From the NCBI RefSeq assembly GCF_030680395.1, contig NZ_JAUXVR010000045.1, positions 54,784 through 118,783 of the forward strand: a stretch of 64,000 nt of DNA, in the 5' to 3' direction. Source of the stretch: Methylobacter sp. (GTDB taxonomy: Bacteria; Pseudomonadota; Gammaproteobacteria; Methylococcales; Methylomonadaceae). Made by a program: the position numbers and the translations under genes. The notes under the pieces were generated by a model, which saw nothing but the letters and a program-made list of their open reading frames with translations, ran no database searches and was not told the origin of the DNA. Shown one piece after another: positions 36,834 to 45,002 of the stretch (the stretch's first letter is position 1; each line of letters opens with the position of its first letter).

Positions 36834-37619
36834 TTATGCTCTCCATATTAGCGTAGCCATTCGCCCTGTTTGTTTATCCCGACGATAAGAATAAAAACGT
36901 TCATGTTCGGTGACGGTACAAAAACCGCCTCCGTAAACCTTATCTATACCCAACATAGCCAGATCAATCCGGGCCAGCTGGTAAATATCTGCCAGCCACT
37001 GACCGTTATTTTGTTCTTTAAAAGCCTTTATGAATGCGGCCGATTTCTCCAGAAAAGCATTCCGCACCTCAGCGCCTACCTCAAAGCAGTCCGGCCCAAT
37101 TGCAGGTCCCAGCCATACCAGAAAATCCTCCCTGCCCCCCCTTTTGCAAAGGGGGGGCAGGGAGGATTGCATTGAGGTGATCGTATTGCCGATCACCCCT
37201 GCCAGCAAGCCCCGCCAACCCGCATGAATGGCAGCCACTTGACTTCCGTCAGCCGCACACACCAGCAGCGGCAGGCAGTCCGCCGTCATCACCGCACACA
37301 CGACCGCGGACTCAGCCGTATAACTGGCATCGGCTTGTTGCAGACCCCCTCTGCCCTCCTTTGCAAAAGAGAGATCTGCCTGAACAGCTCGATTACTGTG
37401 GATCTGATCCAGCCAAACCGGATCGCCAGGCAAATTCAATAATTCTTTAATAACCTGCCGGTTTTGCTTAACCAATTCAGCATCATCGCCGACATGCATG
37501 GCCGGATTAAGACTGGCATAAGGGCCGCAACTGACCCCGCCGGTACGCAATAAAGTCGCCGCGTGAATATTAGCCGGTGCAGGCCAGTCCGGGGTTAACC
37601 AGTGGTTAATCCCTCTCAT
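36834..37619 (-). CDS. pgeF: Purine nucleoside phosphorylase / polyphenol-oxidase-like PgeF (YfiH)
   Basis: Laccase-domain (CNF1/YfiH) protein; E. coli YfiH edits peptidoglycan precursors and relatives have purine nucleoside activities. 261 residues. Seen: MHVGDDAELVKQNRQ, DQIHSNRAVQ, VCAVMTADCLPLLVCAADG, AAIHAGWRGLLAGV with the metal histidine and LGPAIGPDCFEVG. Odd: two stretches, SFAKEGRGGL (about residues 82-91) and SLPPLCKRGGRED (about 154-166), are encoded by palindromic repeat insertions in frame. Both sit in loops flanking conserved strands. The 5' end overlaps rluD by 14 bp. Confidence 0.92.
   Translation of the reverse strand: MRGINHWLTPDWPAPANIHAATLLRTGGVSCGPYASLNPAMHVGDDAELVKQNRQVIKELLNLPGDPVWLDQIHSNRAVQADLSFAKEGRGGLQQADASYTAESAVVCAVMTADCLPLLVCAADGSQVAAIHAGWRGLLAGVIGNTITSMQSSLPPLCKRGGREDFLVWLGPAIGPDCFEVGAEVRNAFLEKSAAFIKAFKEQNNGQWLADIYQLARIDLAMLGIDKVYGGGFCTVTEHERFYSYRRDKQTGRMATLIWRA
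37124..37168. repeat. Perfect 21-bp inverted repeat inside pgeF
   Basis: Arms 37124-37144 and 37148-37168 are perfect reverse complements around TGC. The sequence is a G-run/C-run palindrome around TTTTGCAAA. In the pgeF frame it encodes SSLPPLCKRGGREDF, the wording of a widespread bacterial repeat whose peptides read like PPLxKGGxGG. Confidence 0.92.
37341..37378. repeat. Second, decayed palindromic repeat inside pgeF
   Basis: CAGACCCCCTCTGCC, CTCCTTTGCAAAAGAG and AGATCTG. The outer CAGA/TCTG pairs and the central TTTGCAAAA core are kept while inner pairs have decayed. In the gene frame it encodes FAKEGRGGL, the same repeat type as at 37,124-37,168. Confidence 0.7.
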
Positions 37620-38550
37620 TTTCCGCCAACGCTTCCAGTAACCGGGTCATATCTTCCGGCATCGGTTGTTCCCATTCAAGATACTCATCGGTAACGGGAT
37701 GCTGCAAACCCAATTTTGCCGCATGCAAGGCCTGGCGCTTGAAACTGCGTAATTCTTTTTCCAGGCGTTCACCGCAATCTGCCGGCATTTGAAAGCGCCC
37801 GCCATAGACCGGATCACCCAGCAGCGGAAAACGAATATGCGCCATATGTACCCTGATCTGATGGGTACGACCTGTTTCCAGCTTCACCTGAACCAAAGTA
37901 TGCCGGGTAAAACGCTGACCAACCCGATAATGGGTCACGGCATGCTTGCCATTCTCCCTGACTGCATAGCGCTTACGATCGGTAGGATGCCTGCCGATCG
38001 GTTCATCCACAGTACCTCCTGCCGTCATACGGCCGCGGGTAATCGCCAGATATTCACGGGTGATGTCCCGGTCCTGCAACTGCTGCGTCAGACTGTTATG
38101 GGCTTGCAAAGTTTTTGCAATCATCAACAACCCGCTGGTTTCCTTATCAATCCTGTGCACAATGCCAGCTCTTGGCAAGGTTTCCAGACTGGAATCATGA
38201 TTCAGCAAAGCGTTTAACAACGTACCGTTCCAGTTTCCTATCGCCGGATGGACAACCAAGCCTGCCGGTTTATCCACAATTAGCAGACTTTCATCTTCAA
38301 AAATGATTTCCAGCGGGATTGGCTCCGGCTCGGCGGTTATTACTATTTCCGCCTCGGCATCCAGGGCTATCGTTTCCCCCCCGACCAGTTTATCTCTGGG
38401 CTTGAGCGTCAGTCCGTTGACCTGTACTCGTCCGGATTTAATCCAGCTTTGCAGTTTACTACGCGAATAATCTGCAAACAGTTCCGCAAGCACCTGATCT
38501 AATCGCATGCCGGCCATTTCAAATGGCACTTCTTCCGTTAATCTTGTCAT
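37606..38550 (-). CDS. rluD: 23S rRNA pseudouridine synthase RluD
   Basis: Makes pseudouridines 1911, 1915 and 1917 in helix 69 of 23S rRNA. 314 residues. N-terminal S4 RNA-binding domain (RLDQVLAELFADYSRSKLQ); catalytic domain with IVDKPAGLVVHPAIGN, the catalytic aspartate in IVHRIDKETSGLL, YLAITRG and the C-terminal LETGRTHQIRVHMAHI, PLLGDPVYGG. First gene of rluD-pgeF-ZIP and divergent from bamD, the standard arrangement. Confidence 0.96.
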   Translation of the reverse strand: MTRLTEEVPFEMAGMRLDQVLAELFADYSRSKLQSWIKSGRVQVNGLTLKPRDKLVGGETIALDAEAEIVITAEPEPIPLEIIFEDESLLIVDKPAGLVVHPAIGNWNGTLLNALLNHDSSLETLPRAGIVHRIDKETSGLLMIAKTLQAHNSLTQQLQDRDITREYLAITRGRMTAGGTVDEPIGRHPTDRKRYAVRENGKHAVTHYRVGQRFTRHTLVQVKLETGRTHQIRVHMAHIRFPLLGDPVYGGRFQMPADCGERLEKELRSFKRQALHAAKLGLQHPVTDEYLEWEQPMPEDMTRLLEALAENERD

Positions 38551-38671
38551 AACAAGTTCTTCTGATTAACCCATTGTTAAGTTATACTCGCTGGATACCC
38601 AAGCCATCCCAAGTATCGCAGTTAAATTCCAGCGAGAAAAACCCCTTATATTACAGCGTGTCGTTAGCACT

Positions 38672-39511
38672 ATGCGATTAATTTTAATTAAATTTTTATT
38701 TATCTGTTGTTTAGGCCTGTCTCTGCAAGGCTGTGAGACGCTTAAAAGCCTTGCATCCGGTGATTCTGACACCGAAGACGAATATGCCGACTGGAATGCC
38801 GAAAAGTTTCGCAGTCAGGCCAAAACGGCGCTGGATAGCGGCAGTTACGACAAAGCCATCAAACTCTACGAAGCGCTTGAATCGCGTTATCCTTTTGGCG
38901 ATGAATCCGCTCAAACACAGCTCGATGTTGCTTACGCGTACTACAAAAACGGTGATCCTGAGGCCGCAATCGCCGCCGCCGACCGCTTTATCAAAATCAA
39001 CCCGCGCAGCTCCAGCGTCGATTATGCTTATTATTTAAAAGGTCTGGTTAATTACAATCGCGGCATAGGTTTTATTGATCGCTTCCTGCCTACCGATACT
39101 TCACAACGCGACCCCGGAAACGCTCGCGATGCCTATGACAATTTTGCCGAACTGATCCGTAGATTCCCAAACAGCAAATATGTACCCGATGCCCAACTAC
39201 GCATGATTGCGCTTAAAAATAATCTGGCGATGTATGAAGTCCACGTCGCCCGCTTTTACATGAAACGCAAAGCTTATGTTGCCGCCATCAACAGGGCATC
39301 TACCGTCGTTGACAAATACCAACGCACGCCTGCGGTTCCTTTTGCGTTGCAAATCATGCAGGAGGCCTACGCCAAACTTGAACTGCCGGATCTTGTCAAG
39401 GATACCACCCGAGTCTATGAGTTAAACTACCCGAATGGCCCGCCGGTACCCGAACATAAAGATTCAACCTTTTCGCACAAGGTTTGGGATTTTATCGGTT
39501 TGGAAAAATAG
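38672..39511 (+). CDS. bamD: Outer-membrane assembly lipoprotein BamD
   Basis: Essential lipoprotein of the Bam complex that inserts beta-barrel proteins. 279 residues. Seen: signal and lipobox SLQGC with Cys21, then TPR-like repeats (SYDKAIKLYEALESRYPFG, AYYKNGDPEAAIAAADRFI, KGLVNYNRGIGFIDRF, ARDAYDNFAELIRRFPNSKY, EVHVARFYMKRKAYVAAINR). The upstream interval (38,551-38,671) contains TATACT and TATATT as possible -10 elements, without a strong -35. Ends with a terminator. Confidence 0.96.
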   Translation: MRLILIKFLFICCLGLSLQGCETLKSLASGDSDTEDEYADWNAEKFRSQAKTALDSGSYDKAIKLYEALESRYPFGDESAQTQLDVAYAYYKNGDPEAAIAAADRFIKINPRSSSVDYAYYLKGLVNYNRGIGFIDRFLPTDTSQRDPGNARDAYDNFAELIRRFPNSKYVPDAQLRMIALKNNLAMYEVHVARFYMKRKAYVAAINRASTVVDKYQRTPAVPFALQIMQEAYAKLELPDLVKDTTRVYELNYPNGPPVPEHKDSTFSHKVWDFIGLEK

Positions 39512-39535
39512 GAAGGGCTAAAGGCTAAAAATTGG

Positions 39536-39568
39536 AAAACTTGTTAAACCTCAATGCAAGTTTTTTTT
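39536..39568 (+). terminator. Rho-independent terminator after bamD
   Basis: Stem AAAACTTG (39536-39543) with CAAGTTTT (39557-39564), loop of 13 nt, and a run of eight T. It begins about 25 bp after the bamD stop. GC content of the stem is low. Confidence 0.7.
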
Positions 39569-39592
39569 GCCTTTCGCCTTTTGCCTTAAATC

Positions 39593-41869
39593 TCAATACA
39601 AATCCACCGGATCGACATCCAGAGACCAGCGAACTTTTTTTGCCTGCTTGAGTTTTTCAATTTTCGGCATCAGTACATTGAGCAACGCGTGCAACTCCGG
39701 CCGCTTGCTGCTCTGAAACAGTAATTGGTAGCGGTAAAGCCCCGCCCGTCTGGCCATGGGCGCGGCAACCGGCCCCAAAATGTGGGTATGTCCCTTGCTA
39801 TGCTCTCTCGCCAAGTCAGCAACCGCATGCAGAAACAGCTTGGGCATTTGGGCATCCAAGGCCTGTACCCTTAATAAGGCCTGATAACTAAACGGCGGCA
39901 ATGACGCCTCTTTGCGCTCCGCCAACGCGCTTTTGGCAAAACTGTTGTAACCCTGACTGATCAGCGTTGTTAATAAAGGATGTTCCGGCTGCCGGGTTTG
40001 CATGATGACTCGACCGGGCTTTTCCGCACGCCCGGCGCGGCCTGAAACCTGCACGATCATTTGCGCCAGTTTTTCCGGTGCATGAAAATCAATGCTGAAC
40101 AGGCCGCTGTCCACATCCAGTATCGCCACCAGCGTCACATTGGGGAAATGATGGCCTTTCGCCAACATTTGCGTACCCAAAATAATATCCACCAAACCCT
40201 GATTGATTTGCTGTAAATAATCTTCCAATGAGCCTTTGCGTTGGGTGGAATCCCGATCCAGGCGCACAATCGTTTTACCGGCAAATAATTCCGCCAACAC
40301 TTTTTCCACCCGTTCGGTACCCAGTCCCAATGGCGTCAATTCCCCGGTTTTGCAGGCGGGGCAATGCTTAATCAGGCGTTGTTCCTGTCCGCAATGATGA
40401 CAACGCAATATCCCTTCATCATAATGAATCACCAGGTTGGCGTCGCAACGCCCGCAACGCGCAACCCAGCCGCACCCATGACATATCAGGGTCGGTGCAA
40501 AGCCTCGCCGGTTTAAGAACAATAATACCTGTTCGTTTTTTGCCAGCGTAAGGCGCATCTCCGCAATAAGCGCTTCGGACAGTCCCTCCTGCATCCTTTT
40601 GTTCCTGATGTCCAACAACTGCAAGACCGGTGCAGTTGCATTTCCCGCTCTTTCCGGCAGATGCAGCAAGCGGTAACGCTTGTTATCGACATTATGCAGA
40701 CTTTCCAGCGCGGGCGTCGCGGAACCCAACAATACCGGAATATTTAACAGCTTGCCGCGCACCACGGCGACATCGCGAGCGGAAAACCGAAAGCCCTCCT
40801 GCTGCTTGAACGAGGCATCATGCTCCTCATCGAGAATAATCAAGCCGGGATTTTTTAACGGCGTAAACAGGGCGGATCGGGTACCCAGTAAAATGGAACA
40901 TTCACCGCGCTGCATTTTAAGCCAGGCACAAGCCCGCTGCCGGTCGGTTAATTTGGAATGTGAAATGGCAATGCTTACGGTAAATCGCTGCCTGAACCGC
41001 TCCTCAAGCTGAGGTGTCAGGGTAATTTCCGGCAACAACACCAAAACCTGCTGACCGCGTTCCAGCACAGCGCGAATAATTTGCATATACACTTCGGTTT
41101 TGCCGCTGCCGGTCACCCCCTCCAGTAAAAAAACGCCAAACTGCCCCAGACTGTCGCATACCGCAGTTATTGCCGCTTGCTGCTGCGGATTGCATTGCAG
41201 GGCGTTGTTCCTGATTATCGGGTCGCTACTCCCCTTTCGACAGTGCTCAGGACCGGCTTCGGCTGCGCTCAAGATAAAACTTGCCCCGAATTCAGATACC
41301 GCAAGCTGTAACAATTGCCTGTCTACCAGCTGCTTTACTGCAGTGCGCCAGTTTTCATTCCATGCGGACAGTTCCGCTTCGGACAAACTGCTTTTATGTG
41401 CCTGAAATTTTTCCAGTACGCTTTTTTGTTTGGGCGTCCGCTTTAACAGCTCGCTATCAATAGCTTTGCCCGAGTCAGTCAACGCATAGCGTTTTTCTGC
41501 TTGAATAACCGCTGATTTTCCCTGGCGTAGCGCCACCGGGAAAGCAGCGCTGAAAACTTCGCCCAACGGATGGTGATAATAACGGGCGGCCCAGTGCAGC
41601 AGCGCCAGATCTTTTGTTGAGAGTAGCGGTTTTTCGTCCAGTATCCGTTCGATGCGTTTTAATTTACCGATGTCTACATCGCTATGTTGAACGCACTCGA
41701 CCAGAATGGCGATTTTTTTAGCTTTCCCAAAAGGCACTTCCAGGCGAATGCCCGGTTTGATATTGGCCAGCTCGAACTGTTCAGGGGCGAGATAATCAAA
41801 TAATCGATAAACAGGAACCGCAACGGCAACCCTAAAAATCAACTCATTCCCGCTTTGCAACTTGACCAT
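39593..41869 (-). CDS. priA: Primosomal protein PriA (replication restart helicase)
   Basis: 3'-to-5' helicase that restarts collapsed forks and reloads the replisome. 758 residues. Seen: N-terminal DNA-binding part VAVPVYRLFDYLAP, Walker A GVTGSGKTEVYM, DEEH Walker B (LIILDEEHDASFKQ), SATPALESL, zinc-binding CHGCGWVARCGRCD and CHHCGQEQ, helicase motifs ILGTQMLAKGHHFPNVTLV and QVSGRAGRAEKPG. Full length. Convergent with bamD. Confidence 0.96.
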   Translation of the reverse strand: MVKLQSGNELIFRVAVAVPVYRLFDYLAPEQFELANIKPGIRLEVPFGKAKKIAILVECVQHSDVDIGKLKRIERILDEKPLLSTKDLALLHWAARYYHHPLGEVFSAAFPVALRQGKSAVIQAEKRYALTDSGKAIDSELLKRTPKQKSVLEKFQAHKSSLSEAELSAWNENWRTAVKQLVDRQLLQLAVSEFGASFILSAAEAGPEHCRKGSSDPIIRNNALQCNPQQQAAITAVCDSLGQFGVFLLEGVTGSGKTEVYMQIIRAVLERGQQVLVLLPEITLTPQLEERFRQRFTVSIAISHSKLTDRQRACAWLKMQRGECSILLGTRSALFTPLKNPGLIILDEEHDASFKQQEGFRFSARDVAVVRGKLLNIPVLLGSATPALESLHNVDNKRYRLLHLPERAGNATAPVLQLLDIRNKRMQEGLSEALIAEMRLTLAKNEQVLLFLNRRGFAPTLICHGCGWVARCGRCDANLVIHYDEGILRCHHCGQEQRLIKHCPACKTGELTPLGLGTERVEKVLAELFAGKTIVRLDRDSTQRKGSLEDYLQQINQGLVDIILGTQMLAKGHHFPNVTLVAILDVDSGLFSIDFHAPEKLAQMIVQVSGRAGRAEKPGRVIMQTRQPEHPLLTTLISQGYNSFAKSALAERKEASLPPFSYQALLRVQALDAQMPKLFLHAVADLAREHSKGHTHILGPVAAPMARRAGLYRYQLLFQSSKRPELHALLNVLMPKIEKLKQAKKVRWSLDVDPVDLY

Positions 41870-41930
41870 AATGTCTGCATTATTTTTGATGTTTTAAAGC
41901 TAAGTCACTATACGATTTAGACTATTTGAG

Positions 41931-41965
41931 TTACCCACAGAATCTGTGGATAACTCTGTGGAAAG
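41931..41965. promoter_or_regulatory. Cluster of DnaA-box-like sites upstream of priA
   Basis: TTACCCACA (41931-41939, one mismatch to TTATCCACA), TGTGGATAA (41945-41953, a perfect box on the minus strand) and TGTGGAAAG (41957-41965, two mismatches), 3 to 5 bp apart. To the right lies about 200 bp of strongly AT-rich DNA with no gene. The 41,870-42,191 interval holds nothing else that I can support. Confidence 0.5.
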
Positions 41966-42191
41966 ATAGTTTTTAACACCTCTTACTAGCGGTTTTTATT
42001 AAAGTTTTCTTAATTTGAACACTTTTTATGCACCAGCTTGTTTTTCTTATTTTTCAACCGCTTATTATTTTTTATACTGTAAATATTAGCTATTTTGTAG
42101 CTTGCATTTTGATTTTACTTAACGCCGGCCCAATTTGGGGATTACTCCACAAATTTTAAATATACGTTGATCAGAAACAGGTGGTCTGTAT

Positions 42192-42998
42192 TTACTTAGG
42201 CTTGATGAATTTAATCGTCATCCGGTCACTTTCGCCAATAGCCTGATATTTCTTTCTGTCTTTATCCTTAAGTTTTAAAGCAGGCGGTAAAGTCCAGACG
42301 CCTTCAGGATAATCCTTGGTATCATTCCTATTGGCATTGATTTCAGATTTATCCAAAAACTCAAAGCCCGCATTTCTGGCCAGCGCAATCACATAATCCT
42401 CGCTGACGTACCCGGATACAGCTTTGGTATCCTGCTGCTTTAACATTGAATTTCTATGTTCCACGACTCCTAAAATACCGCCCGGCTTTAATGCCTTGTA
42501 CATGGCATTAAATACCGCTGCGGCCTGATCGCTTTTCATCCAGTTATGCACATTGCGAAATGTTAAAACCCTGTCAGCGGAGCCATCCGGCGCTATTTGA
42601 AAAACTTTGGGCGGCTGCAATACGCTTAACTCAACTTTGTCGTAAACTTTCGGCTGAGCTTTTACCTTTTTAGTAAACCCGTGCAGGTTCTTTTTAAAAT
42701 AAGGCTCGTCGGCATCGGCTGAAAAATGCGCGGCATACAGTTTGCCGTGGTTTTTTAAATAAGGAGCCAGAATTTCCGTGTACCAGCCTTCGCCCGGCCA
42801 GACTTCGACGACCGTCATGTTGCGCTTAACGTCAAAAAATTCCAACGTTTGTTGCGGATGCCGATATTTATCCCGATTCTTATGCTCGGCAGAGCGCTGC
42901 TTTCCGTCGATGGCCTGATGTAAAGCACTTGGTTTTTCTGCAGCATACGACGATGAAAAACTGCTTGCCAGCAAAAGCGCCAATAAAATATTTTTCAT
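42192..42998 (-). CDS. Exported methyltransferase-like protein
   Basis: 268 residues. ATG 42998 gives a clear signal peptide (MKNILLALLLASSFSSSYA). The mature part has a class I methyltransferase fold: motif I VVEVWPGEGWYTEILAPYL, RVLTFRNVHNWMKSD, ALKPGGILGVVEHR and YVIALARNAGFEFL. Similar exported proteins occur in many proteobacteria with no proven activity; SAM is not expected in the periplasm, so the substrate and reaction are unknown. Upstream frame codons to 43079 would hide the signal peptide. Last gene of the signalling block. Confidence 0.78.
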   Translation of the reverse strand: MKNILLALLLASSFSSSYAAEKPSALHQAIDGKQRSAEHKNRDKYRHPQQTLEFFDVKRNMTVVEVWPGEGWYTEILAPYLKNHGKLYAAHFSADADEPYFKKNLHGFTKKVKAQPKVYDKVELSVLQPPKVFQIAPDGSADRVLTFRNVHNWMKSDQAAAVFNAMYKALKPGGILGVVEHRNSMLKQQDTKAVSGYVSEDYVIALARNAGFEFLDKSEINANRNDTKDYPEGVWTLPPALKLKDKDRKKYQAIGESDRMTIKFIKPK

Positions 42999-43099
42999 AT
43001 TATTTAGTCCAATGAGTATTTTTGTAGAGAGACTGTACGCGTCAATGACTGCGCTCCCCGTTAAGTTCCGTGTGGGCAATCAAGCCCGGCCCTACCGCG

Positions 43100-44380
43100 C
43101 TAAGAATCAAACCAGCACGTTTGATTCCGGCCCCGGTCTTTAGCTTCATACAAAGCCACATCTGCGCGATGCAGCACCGCTTCAGCATTAATATCCGCAG
43201 CCGATAACATAGTAGCGCCAATGCTGACGGTAATCTGCACCGGCCCTGCGTCATGATCGATAACGGTCGCCGCAACTTGCTCGCGCAAGCGTTCTGCCAT
43301 TATCAGGGCATCATTCTTGTCAGCCCCGGACAATAAAATAGCAAACTCCTCGCCGCCCAGACGCGCAGATATATCAATGGCACGCGAAGTATTGCGCGCG
43401 ATTTCGGCGAACGCCTTTAACACTATATCGCCAGTGGCATGGCCGTATGCGTCATTGACCCGTTTAAAAAAATCCAAATCCAACATTAACAACACCGCCG
43501 AATAATGAGGTAAACGCGCCACCTTGGCTCTTTCCAGCTCCAGTTGCTCCAAAAATACACGGCGGTTAAATAATCCGGTCAATGGATCGGTACTGGCAAG
43601 TCTTTGTAATTGCGCTTCCATCTCCTTGCGCTCGGTAATATCTTCTTTAATGCCAATAAAATGAGTAATTTCTCCAGCGCTGTTTTTTACCGGCGCAATG
43701 TTAAGTTCTTCGTGATACAAACTGCCGTTTTTGCGTTTATTGACCAATTCGCCGCGCCAATGCTGACCCACCAGAAGATTTGCCCACATATCCTGGTAAA
43801 AGCTTCCATTCTGCAAGCCTGACTTGACCAGTTCACTCGGCTTCCTGCCCACGGCTTCTTCCGGGCTATAACCGGTTAATCGACCGAAAGCGGAATTAGC
43901 CCATATAACAGTTGCATCTTTATCGGTAATAACAATACCATTTGCTGCCGCTTCTAATGCGGCTATCAGCAGATTGTTCCGCGTCTCCATTTCGGTTCGC
44001 AGCAATGCGTAACGAATCACCCGCGCCAAACCATCATAGCCAAAATCACCCTTGACCATGTAATCCACAGCCCCCGCCTCCAGTACAGTTAGCGCAAAAT
44101 CGGTATCGCCGCGTCCGCTGAGCACTACAATAGGAATACCCATAGCCATATCTCGCGCACTGTGAACGGTCGCCAAGCCTTCTGAGTCGGGTAATGACAA
44201 GTCCAGCAGCATCACATCAAAAGCAGAAGCCGCCAAACATCGTTGTGCTTCAATGAGTGATTGAACCCAGACCACATCAAAATGCTCGCTCTGAGCACGT
44301 CTCAACTTCAATTTCACCAGATGCGCATCGCCGGCCTCGTCCTCTACCAGCAACACCCGAATTGCTTCGACTCGGTTCAT
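43100..44380 (-). CDS. Response regulator diguanylate cyclase (REC-PAS-GGDEF)
   Basis: Predicted cytoplasmic c-di-GMP synthase switched by phosphorylation. 426 residues: receiver domain (about 6-125) with acidic DE pair at 14-15, phosphoacceptor Asp60 (MLLDLSLP) and lysine in VDYMVKGD; PAS domain (about 135-255, GIVITDKDATVIWANSAFGR, ending FIGIKEDITERK); GGDEF domain (about 265-425) with DPLTGLFNRR and the active-site GGEEF. A product-inhibition site RAID lies five residues before GGEEF, so feedback control by c-di-GMP is expected. Start overlaps the preceding receiver gene as ATGA, which makes a shared phosphorelay likely. Confidence 0.92.
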   Translation of the reverse strand: MNRVEAIRVLLVEDEAGDAHLVKLKLRRAQSEHFDVVWVQSLIEAQRCLAASAFDVMLLDLSLPDSEGLATVHSARDMAMGIPIVVLSGRGDTDFALTVLEAGAVDYMVKGDFGYDGLARVIRYALLRTEMETRNNLLIAALEAAANGIVITDKDATVIWANSAFGRLTGYSPEEAVGRKPSELVKSGLQNGSFYQDMWANLLVGQHWRGELVNKRKNGSLYHEELNIAPVKNSAGEITHFIGIKEDITERKEMEAQLQRLASTDPLTGLFNRRVFLEQLELERAKVARLPHYSAVLLMLDLDFFKRVNDAYGHATGDIVLKAFAEIARNTSRAIDISARLGGEEFAILLSGADKNDALIMAERLREQVAATVIDHDAGPVQITVSIGATMLSAADINAEAVLHRADVALYEAKDRGRNQTCWFDS

Positions 44381-44832
44381 GACTTGCTGCCTTGCGGCAA
44401 CCGTACCAAGCTAAACCAATATTCGCCAATCTGCTTAATGGCTTCAATAAACTGCGGCATATCCACAGGCTTGGTAATAAAACTGGTCGCGCCGAGCTGA
44501 TAAGAACAGGCCACGTCTTTTTCAACATCCGAAGTCGTCAGCACCACTACAGGAATGCCTTTATATCGTTCATCGGCCTTGATGGCGGTCAGAAACTCGC
44601 AGCCGTTCATCCGCGGCATGTTAAGGTCGAGGAAAATCAAATCAGGACGCGGCGCATTGATATATTTTTCCGTTTTGTTTAAAAAATCCAGTCCCTCGCG
44701 CCCGTCAACCACATGATGCAAGTGGGCCAGTACCTTGCCTTCTTTTAACGCCATTTTTACCAAATACGCATCCGAAGGTTCATCTTCCAACAGTAAAATC
44801 TCGACAAAGTGAGGGTTACCGGTTTCGCTCAT
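44377..44832 (-). CDS. Single-domain response regulator (Rcp1-like)
   Basis: 151 residues, receiver domain only. Seen: ILLLEDEPSDAYLVK (acidic pair), phosphoacceptor Asp69 in LIFLDLNMPRMNGCEFL, VVVLTTSD and the lysine in FITKPVDM. This type pairs with phytochrome- or PAS-type histidine kinases of the same H-D-L-Q-E-P style as the two encoded upstream. No output domain, so it probably relays phosphate or acts by protein contact. ATGA overlap with the cyclase gene. Confidence 0.92.
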   Translation of the reverse strand: MSETGNPHFVEILLLEDEPSDAYLVKMALKEGKVLAHLHHVVDGREGLDFLNKTEKYINAPRPDLIFLDLNMPRMNGCEFLTAIKADERYKGIPVVVLTTSDVEKDVACSYQLGATSFITKPVDMPQFIEAIKQIGEYWFSLVRLPQGSKS

Positions 44833-44878
44833 CGTTAAATCTCTTGTTTAAGTTGGGTTACGACTGTATAGACAGATA

Positions 44879-44938
44879 TTTGCTCCTGCTCACAGCCCTT
44901 ATACATCCATGTAGATAAGGGCTGTGAGCAGGAGCAAA
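44879..44938. repeat. 60-bp palindrome with perfect 24-bp arms
   Basis: Arms 44879-44902 and 44915-44938 are exact reverse complements, with a 12-nt loop ACATCCATGTAG that itself holds ACAT/ATGT. The left arm contains GCTCCTGC and the loop CATCCATG, both landmarks of dispersed element A, so it may be an inverted duplication of that family. Lies between the CHASE kinase and the receiver gene; if transcribed it would form a very stable hairpin. Confidence 0.88.
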
Positions 44939-44952
44939 AGCTTTCCCCTTGT

Positions 44953-44983
44953 CCATGTGGGTTATGCATGAGCAATTGCCGGG
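44953..44983 (+). repeat. Element A, diverged partial copy 6
   Basis: CCATGTGGGTTATGCAT followed by GAGCAATTGCCGGG. The GAGCAATTGCCG end matches intact copies; the ribosome-site part is lost. Assignment is tentative and rests on about 16 matching bases and adjacency to the 60-bp palindrome. Confidence 0.4.
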
Positions 44984-45002
44984 CAATAGCGTAACCCGAC
45001 AT

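Noticed and set aside
39356..39366. ATGCAGGAGG in bamD as another element A copy
   Set aside because: Only about ten bases match and they encode conserved BamD residues (IMQEAYAKL), so it is coincidence.
41931..41965. Chromosomal origin at the DnaA-box cluster
   Set aside because: Only three sites, one of them perfect, and no dnaA, dnaN, rpmH or mnmG nearby; reported as a cluster rather than oriC.
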